Assembly (NCBI GenBank): GCA_037954325.1
Contig: JBBMNZ010000007.1
Coordinates: 11,527,501-11,591,500 of the forward strand
Direction of reading: 5' to 3'
DNA from: Fistularia commersonii
Taxonomy: Eukaryota > Chordata > Actinopteri > Syngnathiformes > Fistulariidae
DNA: 64,000 nucleotides
In this document: in pieces, positions 13,366 to 23,888 of the stretch
Layout of the letters: each line of letters starts with the position of its first letter
Numbering within the stretch: position 1 is the stretch's first letter
The notes under the pieces: generated by a model
What the model was told of the DNA's origin: nothing
Seen by the model: the letters and a program-made list of their open reading frames with translations, nothing else
Databases searched by the model: none
Program-made: the position numbers and the translations under genes

Positions 13366-15396
13366 AGGGCGCCGGCCGGCAAACTCTGCCCTTCCAAAGC
13401 TGACACTTGGAGGCACCTGAACTCTTGAATACGGGCGACGGCGGGCGAGCCTCGCCACCAAAGTGCCAATCCAGAGTCAGCAAGCGCACGAACAATCTCA
13501 CTCCACAACAAAGTGTGCAAGACGGACAGGGGAGACTGCGTGGAGACAATCGTGCTGGACCAAAATGAAATACTACAGTTTAATAAAAAGGGACCAAAGC
13601 TTCATAACGTACCCCAGGGAACTATGGGTAATATTTTGTTTTATTTCTATTCAATTCTGTTCATCTCAACTTTCACTTAAGTGCATAGAATGTGTGGCAC
13701 GGAGTGCAAATCTTCGCCCCCGCGTTCATCCGGAGGATCCACGTGGTTCGGAAACTCAAATTGTTGAAATTGTTTATTCTTCTTTGTCTTTTTTTAATTC
13801 GCCGTGAGATTAAACATATTTCTTTTTTTCCCACAGGCCAAAAAGAAAAAGTTACATCCTCCACTCGGGATTAGATTTGATAGAATAGCTTCATTCATAA
13901 GGCTAGATAAACATAAAATAACGTTATAGTTAGAGGCTGTTTAAAATAGCCTGACTGTATTTGACCAATATAAATGTGAGCTATTTATTGTTGATTACAT
14001 TTTTACAATGAAACGAGGCGTTCAAAGGAGGCAATAAAATCTGGATGAATTTACAAAAAAACACCGTATAAAGTGATTTAATGAGAGGTTTTCTGTAAGG
14101 ATGTGGTTTTTGGCCGTGACTTGTTCATTCCGGGCTGTATATGTTTGTACACGTACATCTTCACTCTTCTTCTTCGTCTGTGGTTAATTTCTTCTCATAT
14201 CATGTTTTGTAATATAGATCAACTGTTATAGTTGTGCATGTGCCTGTTACACTGCCTGTCAGCTTAGCTACTATTTGTATATAATGTGTTATTGTCGATT
14301 TGTAATGACAGACAGTTAAAATATAGATTAATAAAGATAAATTAATTGCATTGCGGTGAAAGGCGAGTCGGATTTCCTTTGATTTCACGCATCAACTCAA
14401 GATTTCTGATTTCAGTGATCGCATAGATTATATAGAAATATGTAAAATGCATGCAGCCATGTAGGCGCTGCTCAGTTTTTGGGGAGACAGCGCTCTCCTT
14501 AGGAGAGCAAAGGAACTGCAAAGCCAAGAATTTCTACAAATAATCTAAAACTGCATGCTATTTTTGATATGTTATTATTTTTATATATATTTTAATTGAA
14601 ATTAAAACTAATTCAAGATATTTTTAACTTGCATTCAATTATCACAGCATTAATCAAATTAATCCATTACTTAATATAATTTTATCATTAATATGGGTAT
14701 TTATTATGTTTCGTATGTTGATATTTTCAACATTTGTTATGAATTTCTTTTTTTGTCACATCACGACTAATTTCATTGGCAAGCTGGACTGAAGTTAATA
14801 CATGTTTCAAAACCATGTTAAGGATGAGTAATTCAGCAATTAATCAAGTGGTTTTGAAGTTATGCAAGACTTGCAAAACAGCATGGCAATCTATTCTAAA
14901 ATATGAAAAAACAAACGTTCAGCTGAACTTATTCTTCTAATGTGCATTAGATGAATAAGTTCATCTATTGTGCTTACTTAGAACTGACCTATTTTTTTAA
15001 TGAAAACAGTCACAGATACCAAAATAGTTGTGATGATTTTCTTCAGACAAACCAAATAACACACAGTTCATTGACGATCTACTCTCTGAACATTTGCAGT
15101 TTCAAGTAAGCGGGTAGGGTTCACATAGTGGGGATAAAATTCAATGCAAAAAATACATTTTCAAGTATTGATAATAAATAAATTACTAATTTACATTCAC
15201 ATTATCATAACTGTAAAGAGAATGATTGGTATAGCGGGTATCGATAGATTCTGCAAAGATGGATTCTTGGTATCTTCTACGTTTAGTTCAAAAACAGGGT
15301 TGCATGCAGAGAGATAGGTGTGCGTTCCATAAACAGAGCTTGAGGGACCGGTGACACACTTGTAAAGGCAAACAGAAAAAAAAGAAAGAAACATGT
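13366..15396. other. eya2 3' UTR and convergent intergenic region
   Basis: The proximal part is the eya2 3' untranslated region, with AATAAA at 14033 and again at 14330. Beyond about 14350 the sequence is AT-rich and featureless up to the stop codon of the oppositely oriented transglutaminase gene. That gene's own 3' UTR must lie here, but I could not choose its polyadenylation signal with confidence. No further gene was recognised. Confidence 0.7.
14033..14038 (+). terminator. Polyadenylation signal candidate for eya2
   Basis: Canonical AATAAA about 670 bases past the eya2 stop codon. A second AATAAA lies at 14330-14335, so two alternative 3' ends are possible. Confidence 0.55.
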
Positions 15397-18300
15397 TCAA
15401 ATGACCGTAACCATCTTGAAGCCTCTGATGGTGGAGTTCATATTGGCGAGTGCCAGGCTGGCCTGGAGCATCTTTTTTCCCTTCATGACAGGGGTGAAAG
15501 GGATTTGCTGCACCATCCTTCCTCCTGGACGCAGCAGGACCAACCTGCAGGGAGACCAGGGTTTTCAAACTGCTGTGTAATAACTATTTGCATGAACTGC
15601 GAATGGAGCCATTCACTCTTTCATCCACACTTAATGTAAACATACCATCCACTCTCATTCACACATCATATGTGTGAATGAGACACCAAACACAATTATT
15701 ATTATTATTATTGAAATCTTGTCATGGCAACTGGACTTAAATTTCTCCACTTGGAAACTCGCCACAGGTCATTAGAAATGAAGAAGCCTCTGGGATGAGT
15801 GGTGAAATGTCTTCATGACCTGGATGACTGAGAACGTCCATTGACGTGCAAACAGTAGAGGCATAAAACCATTTTCAATCACATGTCATATGGAGACACC
15901 CCCAATCGCTCACATCCGTGCCCTCTCTCATTTACACATCGTGGCAATTGAGGTCAATGAACCTACTACACATTTTTGGACCGTGGGAGGAAAAGCCCAT
16001 TCAATTCCATAGTCAGAATCGGACCATGGACCTTCTTCTGTGAGGCAGAAGTGCTACATTAAATATATCATATATTGTATATGAGTGCTTGCAAAAAGGT
16101 ATTTCATGATTCCCGATTTGCCCAAGAGTACAGACTCACGTAGTGTGATATTTGCATGTAACGTGACAAGAGTAATGACCTGCTTGCTTTGTTACTTTGT
16201 TACGAGTTCTTTTCAGCCAATGAAATAAAGATGCCTTTCATTCTGTCAGTTCCAATTCTCACAGCAGAGTGGCTAAGACAACCAGACCTGCCACACATGT
16301 CCTGGATATGGAAAGTTCATTAAAGTAAAACAAAGAAAGTGAAACAGCCTCTAACTATGCTGGAACATTTTTTTGGTCGGCATTACGTCAATCATTCGTC
16401 ATGGGGATTGATCACAGCGCTTGCCAAGAATGAGGAACGGGGCGAAGTCTGTCCTCACCTGAAGTGAAGCTTGCCCTGGATCAGCCCGGGCCCGGCCACC
16501 GTCAGAGCTCCGTGCACCGGATGAGAGTACGGGTTGGTGAAAGTAATGGTGGCAGTTTGTTCCATGTTCAGAAAGGCATCTTTGTCCACGGTCTGGGAGA
16601 AAAAGGCGAGTCAGGAAATTCATTTAGCTGGATTTGCATGACATTCTAGCCAGACTGAGGTGTCAGTCAGTGTGTCAACAGCACTATTGCTTTTTGTATA
16701 GTATGAAACTAAAGAGACAAGTAAACAAGTTAATACATGAATAAATGGAGTGTTCTTGAGCACCTGCAGCAACTTGCAAATAATATTAAAATTGAACTGG
16801 ATCGCAACTCATGTTAATTCACTCTCTTTGTACCTCAGGGTTTATTGGGAAATCCAGAGTAAAGCAAACAATCCAGTCATAAGTTGGCAATGAGCTAAAT
16901 GAAGATACAAACAACCATTCATCCTGAATCACAAGTCTTAAAAGACAGCTGCACAGGGTTTCTCAGGAATTGAGAACCATGAGAATAGATCGCCTCTTAT
17001 TGTTGCTGTTCCAAGCTTTGTGAGTCAACAATGGAGAATGATAAGTCACTGTGAATGCCTGGTACCTCTATGAGCAGCTGCGGGCTGGTGATGTTGAACT
17101 CCTCGGAGACCAGGATGAGCTCCTGAGTGGCCACGTCCTCCACCACGGCGGCCAGGTTGATGTGGTCCTCCCCCACCACGTCCTCATACTGAGCCGGGTA
17201 GATGTACTGGTCAGTCACCTTGACTGCACGGAGATGAAGGGGACATTAATCCTCCAATCAGCGGGGGAAATTAGGATCATTTATACATCTAAAAAACAAT
17301 TTACCCTCCATGGGTGCCAGCTGGGTGATGCCGTGATTTTCCCAGAAGGTGTCTGAGGGGCTGCTGTTATATTCTTTGGCCTGGGCATTTAAATGAACCT
17401 TCACCGTTTTGGTCACCTTCTTCCTGTTGATGATTTTCAAGGTGAAGTGAATGGGCTCCCCGGCAACAACGTCTTTATCCAGGATCAGCGAGACATCCAC
17501 ATCCCCTGGTGAATTCACAACATGGCAGCCGTTGAAAGAGATGGACATGGGTTGTTTTTTTTTTTTAAATGAATACAAAGAAAAAAAGGTCAAAATTTTA
17601 CCTCCTCTTGATGTTGAGTTTTCTAACATGGTGAAGCTCCTTGATGAGATCGTTGAACTTGGGCCTGGAACAGAACAAAAACGGTGAGCGGATGCACAAA
17701 CCGAGGACCGAAGAAGAACAGGATGGAATTTTTCCTTCTCTGGGTATCGTACTTTTGATGTGCTTGTAGTTTCCCGTGATGTTCTGCGCTTGGGGGAAGC
17801 CTACGGCTTTGGTGCAGATGAGAGATCCCACTCGCTCTGTGTTTCTGTGTTGGCTCACCACCCGGCCCCGGCTCACGATCATCGTGTAGACGTCGGCGTT
17901 CACCGCGGCAAAGACAAAGGGGACGTCGTATGGCAGGTCGACACGCTTATCCCTGATGGCTTTCACCGGCGCTGGACCGCAACAGTACACTCCTGATATT
18001 AAGACACCCAGGTTATTACAGGGAAAGGAGACACCAGAATTAGACCTGTTTCATTCATTCATTCATTCACTCATTCATTCAATACTGATACGACTTATCA
18101 AACCTTAAAGTTGCCAGTCAATCACAGGGCCACATATGGTGACATACATCATTTACTCTCTCATTCACATGTTACATTAACATACAGCCATGTTATATAG
18201 AGACATGCAACCATTCACTCAGTCATTTAAATATCATGCAGAGAATTTCACTCGTTCATTCATGTTGCATCGACACAACCATTCACTCACTTAGAAATTA

Positions 18301-21300
18301 TATAGACATTCATTCACTCATTCACACATCATATAGACATTCACCTATTCACTTAATCATTCACTCACTCATTCACACATTCTAGATTTTTAACTACTTA
18401 CCCTCCCATTTACATGTGATGGAGAGACACATAATCATTCACTCAACCATTCACATATAACACAGAGACACTCACTCCTTCATTCACATAGTAATACAAC
18501 TATTCACTCACTCATTCACGCATCATATAGAGGCACAGTCATTCACTCATTGGTCACATTATAGACGTACAACCGTTCACCCTCTCATTCACATCATGTG
18601 ATGACATACTGTGGCGGCTACAAAAGGGTCTGGCCTCGCACCCCATGGGACTAAGGACTGGGGGTGGCGTGGTTAAGCCAGGTTTATATGGGTGAATCCG
18701 GATGTTCAAAGTTGTTTTTGTTTGTTGAGGTTTCTATATTAAAATACTAAACTCCTCCACGTCTCCGCCATTGTTTCCTTGTCGAAACGCCACATTACAA
18801 TAATCAATCTCTCATTAATGAAGTCAAAGCTGAATTCAGAGGGAAGCTTGGGAAATGTGTGCACGTACCTCCGCTCCTCTCCTGAGGCGTTGGATCCAGA
18901 ACCTGCCAACCATCCATGTCATGGCCCAGGTCCCGACGTGTCATCCAACACTCCACCCAGACGTGGAAGTTCCTGTTTTCGGGAAAGGGGAGAGAAGGGG
19001 GTCACCATTACACAGAGCAAGATTAGCCATGGCTGCTGCTTCAACAGGAAAAATTGAAAAGCAAAACGCTGATATGCAATCACTGACCATACGCTGTCTT
19101 TGGTGTGACTCAGTTTCTTGCCCGTTTCGCTGTAGAACTCCTCGATCACCAGGTTCTTGTTGGTGTCGTGAGCTGAGTCGTAGTTTGTGATGATGCGGCA
19201 GGGGATGCCGAGAACTCTCATGACTGGGAAAACGCATCAAAACAGACTTTTAGGCACTGGAAGAAGTCTTTCACAACTACAGACAATTTAGAGTCTCCAG
19301 TGAACCCGGGAACCGTTTAGATGTGTCAAAGTCAAGGACCGTGGGCCAAATGTGGCCCACAACATCATTTTATGTGACCCGCAAGAACGTCTTAAAAGGT
19401 CTGATTGTCTTAAAATAAAAGCCAAACGCGTGCACTGACCATAAACTAAATTTCCCACAATTCATGCCGATCATGTTACCTCCAAAGTGATGGGATCCCA
19501 CCATCAGATTGCCGTGAATCCACATCAATGCGAATTTCAACAAGTGGAATTGAGAAATACAAATGATCCCAAAATGTCCAGGAAGAGAAAATTTGTTGCA
19601 CATGGACTGCAGTTTCAAGAAAGATGGGAAGGCAAATACATGTTTCTGCCTCAAGGAGAAAAACCGGTATGTCTTTTGCGTTATGAGGCGGCGGCGGTTG
19701 TCAAAGAGTACAATCTACGTCACCATTTTGATACCAACCATGGAGATAAGTATGCCAAATAGTCCAAGGATTAAAAGCCAAACTACAATGGCAGAAGAAA
19801 GTGTTCACGATAGCCGCATCCAAAACTACTGCAGCAGTGAAAGCTAGCTTTATTGTGGCTGAAGAGTGGCCGTTAACATGTGGCCATTTTAGAGCAACCA
19901 TTATGCTGATGTGGCGCTCTGTGAAAATGAATTTGACACCCCTGCTTACTTTATTACCGGTAGTGTCTCCAAGGATTATGTTTTTTTTTTTGTGGTTGTC
20001 GGTTGAAAACTTTGACCTTTGCTATAGCGCCCTCACCTGTGCACATGACTGCCGCGAAGACCCAGCACTGCCCGTACTTGACAGGATGGCAACCAGAGCG
20101 CGCCCACGCTTTCAGGATGTCCCCACTGCCGGTCCACTGCGACGGGGGGACTCCATCTTTGAAGTTACCCGACCAGTTTCCTCTCAGGACACCACAGTCA
20201 TCCTGACAGTTGATCTACATGAAAGACGGCGTTGTAATTTTTTCCAATCATGACCAAACATTCAGCAGCACATAAATGAACTACTTGACTGACAGTTTCA
20301 CTGCAGTAAAAATCAAAAGTCATCAAAAGGTGTGCCTTCGTGTTTACGATTTTGCTGAAGGCAAGTCAACTCGAGCCTCAGCTTGCAACATATTAAGTTT
20401 GAACAAGACAAGATGTTTAGTCCCAGCTGCTTTGAATGGAGTGGGGTGCCTTACCATTGCGGACACGACCCGGCTGATGTAGGCGGGGTTGTTTCGGTTC
20501 AGGTAGTCCCGCCGTCTATTCTTCTGGTGCTGTGGGCTGACTTTGAGCAGGTTCAGGCACACCTCCAGAACTCCGGGCTCGTTCTTCACGGGTGGATGGG
20601 GAAGGGAGCAGGGAGAAAAACAAAGAGGAGCATCAATAAGTGTTTTCCGTGTTTCACAAGGTCAAGTCAAGTCTGATCTTTTTTTAAATGATGGCAAATC
20701 ACAAAACGGTTGATTGATGGCTCTTTCCTTGTACAGTAGATCTGAAGGGCACTGTTTACGATTTAAAGAAAACCCAACATCTCCTATGAGCAAACGTTTG
20801 GAAATACTGCCTTTTACTAGTGCAGATCCAAGCTCAATGTAGGGCGGCCTTCTGCCTGGACCAGTTGAGGTAGAAAGAGAGAACGAGAGAGACAGAGTGG
20901 GGTATGAGGGTTGGGAAGGACAGGTACAAATGATCTCATGCTGATCCGAACAGTAGCACTAGCAGCTGCATGCATGCATGCCATAGCTGGTATTATACAA
21001 TAACAGCTGTGACATTCAGAAAAGAAATAATGGTGGGCACCTGGAAAGCCCAGGGACCACCTGGGTTCCCTGGGTTAAGGTCAAAATAAATACAACAGCA
21101 CTATGGGCATGTCATTGAAAAATTAATTTATTTTATAACTATATATATTAGGCTAGAGCATCCCGTGGGGCCCTGAGTGCAGGACAAGTGGCAGAAGATG
21201 GATGGATATATACATATATATATTGTTCCCATATAGAACACTTATGTACTGAAATCAACAGTCATACCTGATCAAGGGACCAAGGTCTGGACACAACATT

Positions 21301-21785
21301 TGTCGGCGTCCCCATAAACAGCAAAGACGAGTCATTCTGGACATATTCTTCCCTCTGATCCTCAAAGGGAATGAAAACTGCATCGTCTGCAGGAGGCAAA
21401 AGTTTTGATACGTTTGAAGATGCTGGCGTATTACCAACAACACTTCGACTGCTCTGAAATCCTCACACAACCCCGCTTCGCCTGCAGACATTGACTTTTG
21501 CCCAACTCACCTTCACACCAAGGGTTGCAGAGCAGGGTAAATTTGCCAAAGGCACAGGAACTCTTCTTGTCCCCGGTGACGGCGTACAGCTGAAAGCTGT
21601 AGACCCCCACCGAGGCGGATGCCGGAGACGAAATGAAGATGGTGGGTTTTCGGAGGTTTGCATTCTGGTCGAAATAGGCTTCCCATCTAGAGGAAGAGAC
21701 TTTCCTCGAGAAAGTCACAGGCATCACGGCATACAGGCGACCTAAATGGAGGAAAAATGTAATTGATTTACAAAATGTACTAAAA

Positions 21786-21837
<52 letters not shown>

Positions 21838-22379
21838 GCAAATAAACTAAGCATAATATACAATATGTAGACTGCAATAAAAAGGACTGCTATCAAATTA
21901 AACAAAAAATCCCTTAAAGCATATAACTATCCGGCACATTCAGGTTTTTTTTCTCATTTGCCTTGTTTCTCTGCATTTTCTAGGATTCTGGTCAAAACAC
22001 TAGAGTAAAGCATTGCTCATCATTCACCAAAAGATCTCACCGAAAGCTACCTAGCATGACTTTAACCCGCAGGGAGTCCGTCTTGGGGTTGAAGGGTCGG
22101 CCCCTCGGCTGCAGGCTGACCATGAATGGGGCCCCTCTTCTGACCACCAGGGTTTTGGAGCTGCTAAAGGCATCTGTCCTGTGTTTCTTGTGGTTTTCCA
22201 ATCTTACCAGGTTGACATTTGCAATGGTGAAATCTGTAAAAAGGAGAAAAAGCAATACAAAAAGAATCTATATTGGGAATGAACTGGTGACAATCTCAAG
22301 CTGGATGCAATGAAATCAGACACTATTAAATATGATGCTCAAGGAGGATAAAGAAAGAACCACAAATCTTACCTTCCAT
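15397..22379 (-). CDS. Transglutaminase (protein-glutamine gamma-glutamyltransferase), complete, 676 aa
   Basis: Calcium-dependent protein cross-linking enzyme. Coding exons in transcription order: 22379-22373, 22233-22051, 21741-21511, 21386-21268, 20583-20455, 20214-20037, 19223-19088, 18972-18869, 17992-17753, 17664-17602, 17505-17305, 17223-17066, 16592-16459, 15544-15397 (stop TGA). All phases agree. The N-terminal beta-sandwich begins METhionine-Glu-Asp and contains LVVRRGAPF. The catalytic core has YGQCWVFAAV (Cys273), NFHVWVECW (His331) and WQVLDPTPQE (Asp354), each four residues before the TGM2 triad positions 277/335/358. A conserved Trp is at 237. Two C-terminal beta-barrels follow. 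The length matches TGM2 (687 aa). The three-residue first coding exon and linkage to 20q-type genes suggest the TGM2/3/5 group, but I cannot assign the paralogue, so no symbol is given. The gene converges on eya2. Confidence 0.93.
15605..16060 (-). repeat. Dispersed repeat family A, reverse-oriented copy (last transglutaminase intron)
   Basis: Blocks present are tail units of the type 'ccattcactct.tcat', 'ggcaattgaggtcaatgaac', 'tttttggaccgtgggaggaa' and a head block 'ggaccttcttctgtgaggca'. These are the standard order of family A read in reverse. Some internal sequence is unique or diverged. Confidence 0.6.
18045..18600. repeat. Degenerate minisatellite built from the family A tail unit
   Basis: About a dozen imperfect repeats of a roughly 40-50-base unit containing 'cattcactcattcacacat' and 'catatagagacatacaacc'. 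The same unit forms the tail of the dispersed repeats at 55485-55915 and elsewhere, in the opposite orientation. It lies in the transglutaminase intron between 17993 and 18868. Confidence 0.75.
19319..19945 (+). mobile_element. Degenerate hAT-type DNA transposon fragment in a transglutaminase intron
   Basis: Terminal sequences are imperfectly inverted: 'tgtcaaagtcaagg' near 19323 and 'atttgacacccctg' at 19931-19944. Next to the left end is a 'gtgggccaaatgtggccc' motif familiar from hAT/Charlie-like elements. Inside, on the + strand (19487-19762), an open frame reads as the N-terminal zinc-finger region of transposases related to the GTF2IRD2/ZBED type: KRKF...FQERWEGKY...KPVCLL followed by VVKEYNLRHHFDTNH. 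A cysteine expected in the CxxC pair reads Arg here. After 19762 the frame is interrupted by stops. About 620 bases remain, so most of the transposase is missing. It is non-functional; the family assignment is from memory. Confidence 0.7.
20684..21010. repeat. Interspersed repeat family B, copy 3 (transglutaminase intron)
   Basis: Contains the blocks 'ggcaaatcacaaaac', 'aaaacccaacatctcc', 'caatgtagggcggccttctg', purine-rich GAGAGA and 'acagtagcactagcagct', matching 4396-4705 and 8598-8850 in order and orientation. No coding capacity. Confidence 0.7.
21788..21838. repeat. (TA)n microsatellite
   Basis: TA dinucleotides with single G interruptions, in the transglutaminase intron between the exons ending at 21741 and starting at 22051. 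Confidence 0.95.
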
Positions 22380-22440
22380 TTGTCGGTGTGTCTAAGTGTG
22401 TCACTTTTGACTGTGTGTCCTCGCTATTGCAACTTTTCTG

Positions 22441-22450
22441 CTATATAAAC
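22441..22450 (-). promoter_or_regulatory. Candidate TATA box of the transglutaminase gene
   Basis: On the minus strand this reads GTTTATATAG, about 62-71 bases upstream of the start codon at 22379. A transcription start about 30 bases downstream (near 22415) would give a short 5' UTR and the seven-base first coding stretch. The position is reasonable for a regulated, tissue-type promoter; no initiator was identified. Confidence 0.55.
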
Positions 22451-23888
22451 TCTGGCCCAACCCAAAAATTGTGCCAAAGGTGTGAAATGGAACTGGTTCT
22501 GCATTCCAGTCACTGCACCCATGAAAACAATTGCCAAAGCATGATCAGACACACCTCCTAATGTACACTGCGTACCTTTGAGGTGTAAACCTGCGCAACC
22601 TCTCACCTAAATAAGACCTGAACAAAAAGCATCATTACTTCCAATTGATATCACACCCCAAACTGCTTTTGACACCCTTGTTTTTTTTTTACAAATAATT
22701 ATTTTTATGCCTCAAATCAGCGTGTTGCCTCCTGGCAGAGCTCTTTGTGTCACTGAGTCTGGTGGCAATTGTTATTTCAATGGGAAATGGTAGACTAACA
22801 TTGTGTAAACTGCCACGATTTAAGAGTCCAACGCTGCAATTTTCACGTTAGACTTCACTTCCTATTTTTCCTAGATCAGACTTATTCATTTTTTTCTGTT
22901 CTTCTTAGCTACAAACAGAAGTCCTGTCATAACGGAAATAGGATAATTATAACAGTAAACTACGCAAAAAAGTCTGATTCACATTGAAGAGCACGCAGGA
23001 TGAATACCATGAAATATTGATTTTTATTATTTGTTACACTTGAGGTTCTGATTGATTATTTTAAAATTTATTATCTTGCTGCGTTCTAATTATTCTCACT
23101 CTGCCATTGCATCGTTTTGTCTGCTTTGCTAGAAATGACCTACAGCCCAGAAGAGTCCATCTCCTGTCTGTATTTCAAGATTCAAGATTCAACAAAGATT
23201 TAACAAAGACCAAAGTGAAAGATTCAAATGTAAAAAAAAAAATCTGATCCAAATTTGACAAAGCTTTGCATTTTACCACCAGATTCAATTTCTCGCTCAA
23301 GTTTGCACAAAGGAATTGACTTTAGAATTTCAGTTTTTATTAGGGTAATTTTCCTTTAGCTGTTTTTATATTTCATTTACTTTTCTTGCCAATTCAATAT
23401 TCAGGCACTCAATATTTAAAAAGACTAAGTACGAGGCAATTATGTCATGATTTTTCTTCAAAACATTTACACTGATGGAATTAAAGTAAGACATTACTAA
23501 AAAGAAATGCTCTTAGCTTTAAAAGGCAGACCCTCTCTGGTGACAGGCGGAGGAATGGTATTACTTCAAGGTCAAAATGCTGCTTTCGATTTTTTTTTTT
23601 TTTACAGAGGCAGAACATTTCAGCTGAGGAATATAGAATGGGGTAGATGCCAGTAAAGCTATTCAAAGCTCTTTTTGTAATACAAATATAAGCAAATATG
23701 GCCACTTACCCCATGTTGTGCACATGAATAGTTGATGCATGCATTTAACAAACCCACAGGCAGTGTAAACCATACAATAAACGCTACAAATAATTTAAAA
23801 ACATCCAAAAATATGCTGGAATATCAAGAAAACAGTAGTGCTGTGACTGTATGGTAGTGTGCTGGTCCAAATGGGGGCAGCAGGAGCT
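22451..23888. other. Intergenic region between transglutaminase promoter and pxmp4 3' end
   Basis: AT-rich, no recognisable gene. Part of it must be the pxmp4 3' UTR (minus strand); 'tttatt' at about 23336-23341 reads AATAAA on the minus strand and is a plausible polyadenylation signal. A short 'attcaagattcaa' direct duplication is near 23176. Otherwise nothing is seen. Confidence 0.5.

Noticed and set aside
13463..13807. 114-codon frame after the eya2 stop codon
   Set aside because: It lies in the eya2 3' UTR and shows no family similarity.
18045..18600. Regularly spaced repeats that resemble a CRISPR array
   Set aside because: Units are imperfect and contiguous without unique spacers, and the host is a vertebrate; this is a minisatellite.
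19801..20253. 150-codon plus-strand frame spanning the hAT end and a transglutaminase exon
   Set aside because: It mixes transposon remnant with the antisense of exon 20214-20037; the coding strand there is minus.
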